The translations under genes and the position numbers were made by a program. Below the pieces are notes generated by a model. That model saw only the letters and a program-made list of their open reading frames with translations, was not told the origin of the DNA and did not search any database. Positions 36,410-45,350 of a DNA stretch of 64,000 nt are shown here, one piece after another (the first letter of the stretch is position 1; each line of letters begins with the position of its first letter). This DNA is from an uncultured Roseicyclus sp. (GTDB lineage Bacteria > Pseudomonadota > Alphaproteobacteria > Rhodobacterales > Rhodobacteraceae). Where the stretch lies: positions 124,001 to 188,000 of the forward strand of contig CANLXA010000005.1 of NCBI GenBank assembly GCA_947494975.1, written 5' to 3'.

Positions 36410-37363
36410 ATGATGCCCAAGCCGCCCCTCACGATCTACCTCGCCGCCCCGCGCGGATTCTGCGCGGGCGTGGATCGCGCGATCAAGATCGTCGAAATGG
36501 CGCTCTCGAAATGGGGCGCGCCGGTCTATGTCCGGCACGAGATCGTGCACAACAAATACGTGGTCGATGACCTGAAGGCCAAAGGCGCCGTCTTCGTGGA
36601 GGAACTGGACGACTGCCCCGAGGATCGCCCGGTGATCTTCTCCGCCCACGGGGTGCCGAAATCCGTGCCCGCCGCCGCCCAGGCGCGGGAGATGGTCTAT
36701 GTCGATGCCACCTGCCCGCTCGTCAGCAAGGTCCATATCGAGGCACAGCGCCATGCCGATAATGGGCTGCAGATGATCATGATCGGCCACAAGGGCCACC
36801 CGGAAACCGTGGGCACAATGGGCCAATTGCCCGAGGGCGAGGTGCTCCTGGTGGAAACGGTCGAGGATGTCGCGACGGTTCAGGTGCGCGATCCCGCGAA
36901 GCTGGCCTTCGTCACGCAAACCACGCTCTCCGTCGATGACACGGCCGAGATCGTCGCGGCCCTTCAGGCCCGGTTTCCCGCCATCATCGGCCCCCACAAG
37001 GAAGATATCTGCTACGCCACCACCAACCGGCAGGAGGCCGTCAAGGCCATGGCGCCCCGCGCCGATGCGATGCTGGTGGTGGGTGCGCCGAATTCGTCCA
37101 ATTCCAAACGCCTGGTCGAGGTCGGCGCCCGTGCAGGCTGCCAGTATTCCCAGCTTGTGCAGCGCGCCGCGGACATCGATTGGCGCGCGCTCGAGGGGAT
37201 CAAGTCGCTCGGCATCACCGCAGGCGCATCGGCCCCGGAAGTGCTGATCGAGGAGGTCATCCAGGCCTTCGAGGATCGCTTCGATGTCACCCGGGAACTG
37301 GTGGAAACCGCCGTCGAGAACGTCGAATTCAAGGTGCCCCGCGTGCTGCGCGAACCGGCTTAG
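36410..37363 (+). CDS. ispH: 4-hydroxy-3-methylbut-2-enyl diphosphate reductase
   Basis: Last step of the MEP isoprenoid pathway, making IPP and DMAPP with a [4Fe-4S] cluster. The 317-residue product has the three cluster cysteines in [23 protein letters not shown] and [11 protein letters not shown], plus [10 protein letters not shown] and [11 protein letters not shown]. Start is ATGATG at 36410/36413 behind GGAGGAAGACGGAG. Divergent from the cytochrome gene. Confidence 0.97.
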   Translation: MMPKPPLTIYLAAPRGFCAGVDRAIKIVEMALSKWGAPVYVRHEIVHNKYVVDDLKAKGAVFVEELDDCPEDRPVIFSAHGVPKSVPAAAQAREMVYVDATCPLVSKVHIEAQRHADNGLQMIMIGHKGHPETVGTMGQLPEGEVLLVETVEDVATVQVRDPAKLAFVTQTTLSVDDTAEIVAALQARFPAIIGPHKEDICYATTNRQEAVKAMAPRADAMLVVGAPNSSNSKRLVEVGARAGCQYSQLVQRAADIDWRALEGIKSLGITAGASAPEVLIEEVIQAFEDRFDVTRELVETAVENVEFKVPRVLREPA

Positions 37364-37373
37364 GATCGGAGTA

Positions 37374-37540
37374 GCCCCGCAATCGACGGGCCTCGGTTCG
37401 GCGATCCATGGGTGCGGCCAAGGCACTTAATGCCCGCCAAACCCTTCCCCAGAATGAACTTGGCATCCAGCCCAGCCAAATCGCCGGGCCGGGAGGGGGC
37501 CCGTCGATTGCGGGGCGGCTGCGCCGCTGTTAACCCGCTT
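37374..37540. repeat. Inverted repeat pair and copy A of a dispersed 66-bp repeat
   Basis: GCCCCGCAATCGACGGGCC (37374-37392) and its exact reverse complement (37498-37516) form a 19-bp inverted repeat enclosing 105 bases, just after ispH. The right arm is part of a 66-bp segment (37475-37540) that matches 41420-41486 in opposite orientation at about 60 of 66 positions. The whole gap 37364-37602 holds no gene. Confidence 0.8.
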
Positions 37541-37602
37541 CTTTCAAACACGAGAGATATGGTCCTCTTGCGCACACCATATCCCCAATGCACGCTCGCC
37601 CC

Positions 37603-38241
37603 ATGCCCACCATCACCTATGTCTATTCCGCCCATTCCGCCTTCGCCTATCTGGGCTCCGCCGAGCTGTCGCGGATCTGTGCCGCGCATGGCGCGACCCT
37701 CGTCCACCGCCCCATCCTGTTGTCGCCGGTGGTCGAGCAGCAGGGCAGCCAGCCCTTCGCCGCCCGCACCCAGGCCCATGTCGATTACTTCTTCGGGCGT
37801 GAGATCGAGCGATGGGCCGAGCTGCGCGGCGTGCCGATCATCCGCCACCGCCCCACCTTTCACGATGCCGATTACAGCCTCGCATCGGGCATGATCCTGG
37901 CGCTTGGCGATCAGGGGAAGGAGGTCGATGCCATGGCCCATCGTCTTCTGGAAGCGCATTGGCGCGACGATATCGACCTCTCCGACCGGACCGCGCTGGC
38001 GCAGGTTGCGCGGGGGGCGGGGCACGATGCCGATACCCTCCTCGGCCTCGCCGCATCGGCACCGGTGCAGGCCCGGCTGGCGGAAAACTGCGACTGGGCC
38101 CGCGCGCAGAACATCTTCGGTTCCCCCACCTATATCGTCGATGGCGATCCGTTTTATGGCCAGGATCACCTCGCCCTTGTCGATCGCGCCCTGATCCAGC
38201 CGTTCAAGCCCGGCATCTGGCACAATCCCCCGGTCGGCTGA
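37603..38241 (+). CDS. 2-hydroxychromene-2-carboxylate isomerase-like protein (DsbA/GST-kappa fold)
   Basis: A 212-residue thioredoxin-fold protein. The N terminus TITYVYSAHSAFAYLGS has Ser where DsbA has CxxC, as in HCCA isomerases; RHRPTFHDADYSLA and FGSPTYIVDGDPFYGQDHL (cis-Pro region) agree. HCCA isomerases are glutathione-dependent and act in naphthalene degradation, but most homologues are of unknown substrate. ATG 37588 is an alternative start. No aromatic-degradation genes are adjacent. Confidence 0.88.
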   Translation: MPTITYVYSAHSAFAYLGSAELSRICAAHGATLVHRPILLSPVVEQQGSQPFAARTQAHVDYFFGREIERWAELRGVPIIRHRPTFHDADYSLASGMILALGDQGKEVDAMAHRLLEAHWRDDIDLSDRTALAQVARGAGHDADTLLGLAASAPVQARLAENCDWARAQNIFGSPTYIVDGDPFYGQDHLALVDRALIQPFKPGIWHNPPVG

Positions 38242-38279
38242 CGGGTGCCAGACCCCACCGCCCCACCGCGGCCAAAAAA

Positions 38280-38310
38280 GAAAAGGCCCCGCGCAATGCA
38301 GGGCCTTTTC
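38280..38310. terminator. pnp: Terminator between the isomerase gene and pnp
   Basis: GAAAAGGCCC and GGGCCTTTTC form a 10-bp stem. On the minus strand it follows the pnp stop and ends in a T run (38271-38284), so it ends pnp and may also act on the plus strand. Confidence 0.85.
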
Positions 38311-38332
38311 GAAGATCCGTTGGCAGGCGCGC

Positions 38333-40462
38333 TTATTCCGCGTCTTCCTTCGCCATCTCTTCGCCGGTCTCCTGGTTGACCATCTTCATGGCCAGCCGGA
38401 CCTTGCCGCGATCGTCGAAGCCGAGCAGCTTGACCCACACTTCCTGGCCCTCTTTCAGAACGTCCGAGGGGTGGTTCAGGCGGCGGTTCTCGATCTGGGA
38501 CACGTGGACCAGCCCGTCGCGCTTGCCGAAGAAGTTCACGAAGGCGCCGAAATCGACGATCTTCACGACCTTGCCCTTGTAGACCTTGCCTTCCTCCGGC
38601 TCCGCCACGATCGAATGGATCATGTCATAGGCCTTCTGGATCGACTCGTTGTTCGGCGATGCGATCTTGATGATGCCATCGTCGTTGATGTCGACCTTGG
38701 CGCCCGACACTTCCACAATCTCACGGATCACCTTGCCGCCAGACCCGATCACTTCCCGGATCTTGTCGGTGGGCACCTGCATCGTTTCGATCCGCGGCGC
38801 GTGCTCCGAGAACTCGCCCGCCTCGGTCACGGCTTTCGACATCTCGCCCAGGATATGGAGACGCCCGGCTTTCGCCTGTTCCAGCGCCTTTTCCATGATC
38901 TCCTGCGTGATGCCGGCAACCTTGATGTCCATCTGCAGCGACGTAATCCCGGCTTCGGTCCCCGCAACCTTGAAGTCCATGTCGCCCAGGTGATCTTCGT
39001 CCCCCAGGATGTCGGTCAGGATCCCGTAGGAGCCGTCCTCTTCCAGCACGAGGCCCATGGCCACACCGGCCACCGGCGCCTTCAGCGGAACACCCGCATC
39101 CATCATCGACAGCGAGCCACCGCAGACCGACGCCATCGACGACGAGCCGTTCGACTCGGTGATCTCCGACACCACACGCACCGTGTAGGGGAAATCCGTC
39201 GCCGCCGGCAGAACCGCCTGAAGCGCGCGCCATGCGAGCTTCCCGTGCCCGATCTCACGACGACCCGGAGGGCCCACGCGACCGGCTTCACCGACCGAAT
39301 AGGGCGGGAAGTTGTAGTGCAGCAGGAAGTTGGATTTGAAGTTGCCATGCAGCGCGTCGATGAACTGCTCATCGTCGCCCGTGCCCAGCGTCGTCACGAC
39401 GAGGCCTTGCGTCTCGCCGCGGGTGAACAGGGCCGAGCCGTGGGTCCGCGGCAGAACCTTGGTCTCGCACACGATATCCCGCACCTCGTCCAGCGCACGG
39501 CCATCGATGCGGCGACCGTTCTTCACCACGTCCGAGCGCAGAACCGTCGATTCCAGCTTCTTCAGAGCCGCTGAAAGGTTCGGATCCTCCAGCTGCTCTT
39601 CGCTCAGGCCTTCCTTCACGCCCTCTTTCACCGCGGCCACGGCGGTCTGACGCTCCAGCTTGTCGGTGATCGCATAGGCTTCGCGCATCTTGTCTTCGCC
39701 CGCGGCGCGGATCGTCTCGTACAGCTCCGAATAGTCCGGCGCCTGGAAGTCGAACGGCTCTTTCGCGGCGTCTTCGGCCAGATCGATGATCAGGTCGATG
39801 ACCGGCTGGATGCTCTCATGGGCGAATTTCACCGCCCCCAGCATCTCGGCCTCGGACAGCTCATAGGCTTCCGATTCCACCATCATCACGGCGTCTTTCG
39901 TCCCCGCCACAACCAGGTCGAGCCGCTGCTCGGGGTTGTTGCGCAGGTCGTGCATGTCGTCGACCGTCGGGTTCAGGATATACTCGCCATCCTCGAAGCC
40001 CACGCGGCAACCCGCGATCGGGCCCCGGAACGGCGCACCCGAAATCGTCAGCGCGGCGGAGGCCGCGATCATCGCCACCATGTCCGGGTCGTTGACCAGA
40101 TCGTGGGACAGCACCGTGCACATCACCAGAGTTTCGTTCTTGAAACCGGGGACAAACAGCGGGCGGATCGGACGGTCGATCAGACGCGCGGTGAGGGTTT
40201 CCTTCTCGGTCGGCCGGGCCTCCCGCTTGAAGAAACCACCGGGGACCTTGCCCGCAGCGTAGTATTTTTCCTGGTAGTGAACCGTCAGCGGGAAGAAATC
40301 CATTCCCGGCTTCGGTTGCTTCGCGAACGTCACGTTCGCCATGACGGAGGTCTCCCCCAACGTCGCAATCACAGACCCATCGGCCTGACGGGCCACACGG
40401 CCCGTTTCCAGTGTCAGCGTCTCTTCGCCCCACTGGATCTCTTTCTTCACAATGTTGAACAT
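38333..40462 (-). CDS. pnp: Polyribonucleotide nucleotidyltransferase (PNPase)
   Basis: A 709-residue 3'-5' phosphorolytic exoribonuclease of the degradosome. Two RNase PH domains (about 1-210 and 310-545) separated by a helical domain, then KH ([12 protein letters not shown] near 560) and S1 (about 620-690, [18 protein letters not shown] fragment). [22 protein letters not shown] is the family signature. A terminator follows. Upstream, 40463-40739 has no gene; rpsO, usually adjacent, is 2.8 kb away. Confidence 0.98.
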   Translation of the reverse strand: MFNIVKKEIQWGEETLTLETGRVARQADGSVIATLGETSVMANVTFAKQPKPGMDFFPLTVHYQEKYYAAGKVPGGFFKREARPTEKETLTARLIDRPIRPLFVPGFKNETLVMCTVLSHDLVNDPDMVAMIAASAALTISGAPFRGPIAGCRVGFEDGEYILNPTVDDMHDLRNNPEQRLDLVVAGTKDAVMMVESEAYELSEAEMLGAVKFAHESIQPVIDLIIDLAEDAAKEPFDFQAPDYSELYETIRAAGEDKMREAYAITDKLERQTAVAAVKEGVKEGLSEEQLEDPNLSAALKKLESTVLRSDVVKNGRRIDGRALDEVRDIVCETKVLPRTHGSALFTRGETQGLVVTTLGTGDDEQFIDALHGNFKSNFLLHYNFPPYSVGEAGRVGPPGRREIGHGKLAWRALQAVLPAATDFPYTVRVVSEITESNGSSSMASVCGGSLSMMDAGVPLKAPVAGVAMGLVLEEDGSYGILTDILGDEDHLGDMDFKVAGTEAGITSLQMDIKVAGITQEIMEKALEQAKAGRLHILGEMSKAVTEAGEFSEHAPRIETMQVPTDKIREVIGSGGKVIREIVEVSGAKVDINDDGIIKIASPNNESIQKAYDMIHSIVAEPEEGKVYKGKVVKIVDFGAFVNFFGKRDGLVHVSQIENRRLNHPSDVLKEGQEVWVKLLGFDDRGKVRLAMKMVNQETGEEMAKEDAE

Positions 40463-40739
40463 CTGCGTTTCCTATTCGAGGGCCCTCGCGGCCCCTGCCG
40501 CGTCCCTCATCCATATGGCGGCCCCATTGCCGCCGACCCCTGTCCTTTGCGGGTGCCGGGGTCAGGGCACCGCGTCTCAGATGCGCGGGGCATACACGGG
40601 TTGAGGGGGATTGGGAAGGGGAGGGGTGTTTGGGATGCCGTTGGACGCTCTACCCGGTCGACTGGCCACATCGAATCAAGCCAGCGACGCGCAAATCCCC
40701 AACGAAACCAGCTAGCTTTTCTCAGAGCTGAGACCATGC

Positions 40740-41207
40740 TTAGTTTAAGAGACGTTTCCAAATGGACTTCTTTGGGGAGGCTGATCTTCTGGGCAAGAGG
40801 TTCTTGCTTGCGCAAGGGTCAGCGGAGTTAGGTTTGTGCCATGTGGCGCCACGAAAATACGCGTGTGCTGCTTTGAATTTCTGAGAACGCGAAATCTTGT
40901 CTGGGTCTGCTGCGATCTCGGTAAGCACGTTGCTCCAGGCACCATTCAACCCATCCAAATCTCGACCGAACAAAGCCGTTCCAGCACGCATGGAATCCTC
41001 TGGGTTGGTGTAAAGCAGGACAAGATTATAGCCAGCGGCGACATTGAATTCCCCGTTAGTGATCTCTTCAATCAATGCGCGATGTGTCTCATAGACCTGC
41101 ACCGGAAGAACGAAGTGGACATCTACTTCTGCGAATTCATCCCGACGATTGCCGAGCTTTGCTGAAATAAAGTTTTCAGCGACTTCTCGTTCAAAGTCAG
41201 TGATCAT
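40740..41207 (-). CDS. Orphan protein of unknown function, low GC
   Basis: About 155 residues starting ITDFEREVAENFISAK, with AAGGA before ATG 41207. I recognise no family. The first 90 residues look like a compact alpha/beta domain (VHFVLPVQVYETHRALI, AAGYNLVLLYTN); the C terminus is basic (LLPRRSASPKKSIWKRLL). Base composition of the region is about 50% G+C by line counts, well below its neighbours, suggesting acquisition. It lies between pnp and rpsO, which are normally neighbours, and near a dispersed repeat. An earlier ATG at 41222 is possible. Confidence 0.5.
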   Translation of the reverse strand: MITDFEREVAENFISAKLGNRRDEFAEVDVHFVLPVQVYETHRALIEEITNGEFNVAAGYNLVLLYTNPEDSMRAGTALFGRDLDGLNGAWSNVLTEIAADPDKISRSQKFKAAHAYFRGATWHKPNSADPCASKNLLPRRSASPKKSIWKRLLN

Positions 41208-41586
41208 GGATGGGTCCTTCATGCTCCTAAATTGTGAGGCTGGACGGGCGATTTTGTGAGAAGTCTTCGCACCAGAACTTGGCTCAATTATGGCCACAAA
41301 GCGAAACACGCTTGAGGTAGATTCTTAATGAGCAAACTCTGGGAATGGCCGTTGCATAGCGTCCACCTCGCGTTTTCGTTGCGGCCTTTTCCAACCATGA
41401 TGCTCTCTGGGCTTACGCCAAGCGGGTTAACAGCGGCGAAGCCGCCCCGCCATCGACGGGCCTTCCCCGGGCCCGGCGATTTGGCCACCCCACGCGCTCC
41501 GTTCAATCGTCACACTGACTTGGCCACCATAAACTGCCACTCACACCCGTCAGGATCGCCGCACCCAGGCCCGTCAATGTCGGTGC
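41208..41586. other. Gene-free gap upstream of the orphan ORF
   Basis: About 380 bases without a supported gene. The part next to the orphan ORF is as AT-rich as that ORF; the part beyond 41420 returns to high GC and begins with copy B of the dispersed repeat. Open frames across it are short and lack coding features. Confidence 0.5.
41420..41486 (+). repeat. Copy B of the dispersed 66-bp repeat
   Basis: Reads AAGCGGGTTAACAGCGGCG at its left end and GCCCGGCGATTTGGC at its right end, and contains the small hairpin GCGGC-GAA-GCCGC. It matches the reverse complement of 37475-37540 with six differences, four of them clustered in the central CCTTCCCC segment. Both copies lie outside genes. Confidence 0.8.
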
Positions 41587-42297
41587 TCAGCGCCCGGAAC
41601 CCCGCTCCGGCAACCCCCACGCCTTCCGCGCCGTGACCAGCCGCAGATCCTCCGGGTCCATCCCAAGGCTCATCACCGTCTCCCGGTCAAACCGTGCCTT
41701 CGCGGCCTCGCGCTCGTAGACCGTCCCGAACAGCCAATCGATCCAGCCCATCCCGAAACTCACATGGAAATTGCTGTCATGATCATTGAAGTGATGCCGC
41801 AGATGTTCATGCGTCACCTTCCGCCCGAACCACCCCTTCGGCACGTCCAGATGCGCCAACGTGTGGCAATATTCATAGAACGTGAACGCGGAAACCGAGC
41901 CCAGGAACAGTGCCACCGCCCCGAACAAGGCCGCATCCGTCAGCCCCAGCACCGGCCACAGCAGCAGGGTATGCAGCACCACGGCTCCAATCCCGAACTT
42001 CACCGCAAACCAATCGTCCCCGCCGGTGAAGAACTCCGGCTCGTTCGGAAATTCATGGTGCCCGATATGTGCCCGGTAGAGCGCGTTGAACGGCGACTGC
42101 TCCGCTGGCGGGTCGCGGTGATAGACAAACCGGTGCAGCACATATTCCACGAAGAATTGCAGCACGATCCCATAGGCCAAGGCCACAAGGACCAGCCACC
42201 CGAAATTCGCGGCGAACAACACCAGGCCAAGCACCCAGAACGGCGCCAGCCGCTGCAATCCGCCCATATGGATCAACACCCGCAATGTCGCGATCAT
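41587..42297 (-). CDS. Sterol desaturase / fatty acid hydroxylase family protein
   Basis: A 236-residue membrane protein of the di-iron FA_hydroxylase family. Histidine clusters are HRFVYH, HIGHHEFP, HTLAH and HLRHHFND, the ligand set of the family, placed between about four membrane helices. Substrate (sterol, carotenoid or fatty chain) unknown. It is one of three genes lying between rpsO and pnp. Confidence 0.88.
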   Translation of the reverse strand: MIATLRVLIHMGGLQRLAPFWVLGLVLFAANFGWLVLVALAYGIVLQFFVEYVLHRFVYHRDPPAEQSPFNALYRAHIGHHEFPNEPEFFTGGDDWFAVKFGIGAVVLHTLLLWPVLGLTDAALFGAVALFLGSVSAFTFYEYCHTLAHLDVPKGWFGRKVTHEHLRHHFNDHDSNFHVSFGMGWIDWLFGTVYEREAAKARFDRETVMSLGMDPEDLRLVTARKAWGLPERGSGR

Positions 42298-42484
42298 GGC
42301 CCGGTTCTCCTCGGTCGCAGCCTAGCCCGACACGGACTCATTCTCGAAGAAAAACGCTGCGTCACCTGGCCCGGCGGGTGGGTGAAACCCACCATTCGCG
42401 CACCTTAACAAAAGGTAAACGAAATTCACCTTATCGCATTATTTCAATAGGTTGACCCTGCTGAGCAAGCTTGCACATCTCTGA

Positions 42485-43180
42485 TCATTCCCCGATCATC
42501 TCGCTCACCGTCACGAAGCCGAAGCCCCGCTCGCGCAGCCCTTCCACGATCCCGGGCAAGGCCTCCCGCGTCGCGGCATTTGGGGTGAACATGCCATGCA
42601 GCAGGATGATGTCGCCCGGCTCCGCACGCTCGACCACGTAATCGATCAGCGCCGCTGCATTCATCTCCGGCCCCAGCACCGTGTCAGGCTCCATCGACCA
42701 CATGATCGTGGGCCGCCCCATCCGGCTCAGCACCCAGGGCAGAACGACCAGCTTCTTGCCGAAGGGCGGGCGAAACAGGATCGGCCCGTCATAGCCCGTG
42801 GCGCGGATGGCGTCATCGGTCCGCTCGATCTGGGCCCGCACGGCACCGGGCGGCATCAGGACCATGCGCGGGTGATCCCAGGAATGGTTCCCGATCTCGT
42901 GCCCCGCGGCCACGATGGCGGCGGCGGCCTCGGCATGGGCCTCGATATCCTGGCCCACAAGGAAGAACGTCGCCGGCGTATCTCCCAAGGCTGTCAGCAG
43001 GTCGTAGGTGAACCGCTCCGACGGTCCATCATCGAAGGTCAGCGCGACGACCCTCTCCTCCGTTGGGATCGAGGTCACGATCTCTCCGAACAACTGGAAA
43101 GACCGCGCGCGGCTGAGTTGGAACGCCCCCACCGCCAGCAGGGCCACCACGATCAATCCCAACAGAAGCTTTCGCATCAT
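42485..43180 (-). CDS. Polysaccharide deacetylase family protein
   Basis: A 231-residue NodB-homology protein with an N-terminal membrane anchor (LLLGLIVVALLAVGAF). Motif 1 is LTFDDGPS (catalytic base and metal Asp), motif 2 is HEIGNHSWDHPRM (metal His), motif 3 RPPFGK, and motif 5 ILLHGM. It should remove N-acetyl groups from a cell-wall or exported polysaccharide outside the membrane. ATG 43180 follows a G-rich stretch. It lies 56 bases behind the rpsO terminator. Confidence 0.9.
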   Translation of the reverse strand: MMRKLLLGLIVVALLAVGAFQLSRARSFQLFGEIVTSIPTEERVVALTFDDGPSERFTYDLLTALGDTPATFFLVGQDIEAHAEAAAAIVAAGHEIGNHSWDHPRMVLMPPGAVRAQIERTDDAIRATGYDGPILFRPPFGKKLVVLPWVLSRMGRPTIMWSMEPDTVLGPEMNAAALIDYVVERAEPGDIILLHGMFTPNAATREALPGIVEGLRERGFGFVTVSEMIGE

Positions 43181-43235
43181 CGCCCCCGGGTTCGGTCCGG
43201 GATCATTCAAGCGCGGCTGCCCGCCCCGCGCAAAC

Positions 43236-43262
43236 AAAAAGGGCCGCGCGATGCGGCCCCTT
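43236..43262 (-). terminator. rpsO: Terminator after rpsO
   Basis: On the minus strand GGGGCCGC-ATC-GCGCGGCCC is followed by TTTTTG (43236-43240). It shows that rpsO ends before the deacetylase gene, so rpsO and pnp are not one transcript here. Confidence 0.85.
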
Positions 43263-43283
43263 CCAATCGTCCCCGACGGCGCC

Positions 43284-43553
43284 TCAGCGGCGGATGCCCA
43301 GGCGCTTGATCAGGTCCTGATACCGGGCCTCATCCTTGGACCGCGTGTAGTCCAGAAGTTTCCGGCGCTGCGCGACCATCATCAGAAGACCACGGCGCGA
43401 GTGGTTGTCCTTCTTGTGGGTCTTGAAGTGCTCGGTGAGGGTTGTGATGCGGCTGGTCAGGATGGCCACCTGAACTTCAGGGGAACCGGTATCGCCTTCT
43501 TTTGTGGCGAATTCCTTCATCAGGCGCTGTTTTTCTTCAGCAGTAATCGACAT
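43284..43553 (-). CDS. rpsO: 30S ribosomal protein S15
   Basis: An 89-residue S15 beginning [15 protein letters not shown], with [16 protein letters not shown] and [19 protein letters not shown], the invariant 16S-binding parts. Full length. In most proteobacteria it is followed by pnp; here it has its own terminator and three other genes intervene. Confidence 0.98.
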   Translation of the reverse strand: MSITAEEKQRLMKEFATKEGDTGSPEVQVAILTSRITTLTEHFKTHKKDNHSRRGLLMMVAQRRKLLDYTRSKDEARYQDLIKRLGIRR

Positions 43554-43977
43554 CGGGGTCTCCTTTGAGATTAGAGGAATGGCACAAGCCGGGATGTCGT
43601 CCAGCAGGGCCCATGGAGGTGTCTGGCCGGGGCAAGCCCCAAGCAGATGCAGGCGCCTACACCGAATCGTCGTGCAGGGAAAGCCCCTTGAACACCTCCA
43701 ACCGGCATCGCACGCCCCGTCCCCGCCGGGTCGTAGAGAATTTGCCCGAAATTTTGGGCAAGAGACGCGGCGGCGTTCATAACTCGGAAACCGTTGCCGA
43801 GCGAATTTACAGGAAATTCTGCGCGGGGCTTGTCGGCGCTCCAACCTTGATCCGGGGCAAAGGGCCATGACACCGCGCAGCCCATGAAGCCAGAAGGCAT
43901 GACACGCCCGCCTGACCGGATCAGGTGCGCACCAATTCATCAAATGACCTGTTCACCGGAACTCTGAGGGACCCATC
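43554..43977. promoter_or_regulatory. Gap between divergent rpsO and acidic-protein genes
   Basis: 424 bases without a supported gene; the small open frames on both strands lack coding character. It must hold the promoters of both genes and the rpsO leader. At 43742-43761 TTGCCCGAAATTTTGGGCAA is palindromic at 18 of 20 positions around an AT-rich centre, a plausible protein-binding site. Confidence 0.5.
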
Positions 43978-45288
43978 ATGCTGATCGCCGGAAGCGTATT
44001 ATCCATGCTGCTCGTGGGGGCGGCCGTCGATGGTTTTGTGAATACATCCGGCGAGGATGGGGATGACGATTTTCCCTCCGAAGACGATCTCGACGCGGAC
44101 ATGTCCGATCAGTCCGGCGTGTCCAGCACGGCCCTTTCCGATCTCCTGTTCGCGGGGGATGATTTTGACGCAGACGATCCTGTCGGATTTGGCGCGTCAA
44201 GCGATGCGATCGCGCTATCCTACACGCCAATCGACCAGATCGAGATCGACGATGACGCGGAATTGGGCGGCATGGAGGCCGCGTTGGATAGCGAATGGAT
44301 GACCGAAAGCGCCGCCGCGGAAGGCCAGGACATGTTGGAGGTTGAAGCCCTCACCCAACTGCAAGACGGCACGGACGTGTCCTACATCGACGGGTTCGAC
44401 ACCGAAACCGATAGCCTTGTGCTGGATTTCGACGGGACAGCCGAAGACGCCCCAATGATCGAGATCGATCACACGATGGAAGACGGAGCCGCCGTCGTTC
44501 TCGCCAACGGCATCCCGGTGACGCTGATCGAAGGCGCTGCAGATATGACGCCGGATCACGTGCGCGTCGTGATGTCCGAAGCGGCCATCGGCGATCCGGA
44601 ACTGACGGAGGCCGTCGCGCCACCCGATTCTGTCGCGGATGGTGCGCCGGAGGCCAAGGCGGAAGACCCCGCTGCCAACAACCCGGTGGAGGCCAGCGCC
44701 GCCTCCGCGGCACCTGGTGCGCCTATGGACGCCCACACCGCCATCGAAGCCGACAACGCAGACCCCGGCACCGCGGATGACGATGACATTGCATCGGACA
44801 CGCCCGAGTTGGATGAGGAGGACGATAACCTCTTCACCGATGACGGCATCGATGCGGGCGAGGGGGACACGACGGACGAGGCCGCGCTTGCTCAGCCTGA
44901 CATCGGCGACGCGACCGATGGCGATCCGCAAGACACCACAAGCGCCGATGCCGGCCTGAACCAGAGTCAGAGCGACCCGTTGTGGAGCGGCGGCGGTGAC
45001 AATGCAATCATCGTCGATCACGACGAGACGCAGCTTGGCTGGGACAGCGCCACCAACGAGATCATTGAAACCGCTGAAGTCGCCAGCAATGTCACCGGGT
45101 TCGATCCGACCGAAGACCGGATCGAGGTGCTTTATGACGCCCAGACCACCCCGGACCCGGTCCTTGAGGTCCATGATTTCTCCGATGGCAGCGGCGCGGA
45201 TATCGTTCTGAACGGCGAAGTCATCCTCAGCGTGTCCGGTGCGCAGGGCCTCGACCCGAATATGATCGATCTCCGCGCGGTCGCCTGA
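43978..45288 (+). CDS. Extremely acidic protein with two related domains
   Basis: A 436-residue protein with an N-terminal hydrophobic segment (IAGSVLSMLLVGAAV) and then almost only acidic and small residues: by my count about 110 Asp/Glu against one Lys and three Arg. Two similar ~65-residue domains occur at about 134-199 and 368-434; compare SYIDGFDTETDSLVLDFDG with SNVTGFDPTEDRIEVLYDA, and AAVVLANGIPVTLIEG with ADIVLNGEVILSVSG. The linker between them is disordered-looking. The pattern resembles exported or calcium-binding repeat proteins of roseobacters, but I name no family. Alone between rpsO and a terminator. Confidence 0.75.
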   Translation: MLIAGSVLSMLLVGAAVDGFVNTSGEDGDDDFPSEDDLDADMSDQSGVSSTALSDLLFAGDDFDADDPVGFGASSDAIALSYTPIDQIEIDDDAELGGMEAALDSEWMTESAAAEGQDMLEVEALTQLQDGTDVSYIDGFDTETDSLVLDFDGTAEDAPMIEIDHTMEDGAAVVLANGIPVTLIEGAADMTPDHVRVVMSEAAIGDPELTEAVAPPDSVADGAPEAKAEDPAANNPVEASAASAAPGAPMDAHTAIEADNADPGTADDDDIASDTPELDEEDDNLFTDDGIDAGEGDTTDEAALAQPDIGDATDGDPQDTTSADAGLNQSQSDPLWSGGGDNAIIVDHDETQLGWDSATNEIIETAEVASNVTGFDPTEDRIEVLYDAQTTPDPVLEVHDFSDGSGADIVLNGEVILSVSGAQGLDPNMIDLRAVA

Positions 45289-45316
45289 TCAAAACACGCT
45301 AGGCAATCGCCCAATT

Positions 45317-45347
45317 CGCCCCGCCACGTCATTGGCGGGGCGACTTT
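45317..45347. terminator. Terminator after the acidic-protein gene
   Basis: CGCCCCGCCA and TGGCGGGGCG form a 10-bp stem with a six-base loop, 29 bases after the stop codon and just before the convergent hydrolase gene. Confidence 0.8.
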
Positions 45348-45350
45348 GCT

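Noticed and set aside
40463-40739. Possible tRNA or small RNA upstream of pnp
   Set aside because: No cloverleaf, T-loop or terminator pattern could be found by eye.
43554-43977. Small ORFs between rpsO and the acidic-protein gene
   Set aside because: Compositionally non-coding and without ribosome-binding sites.
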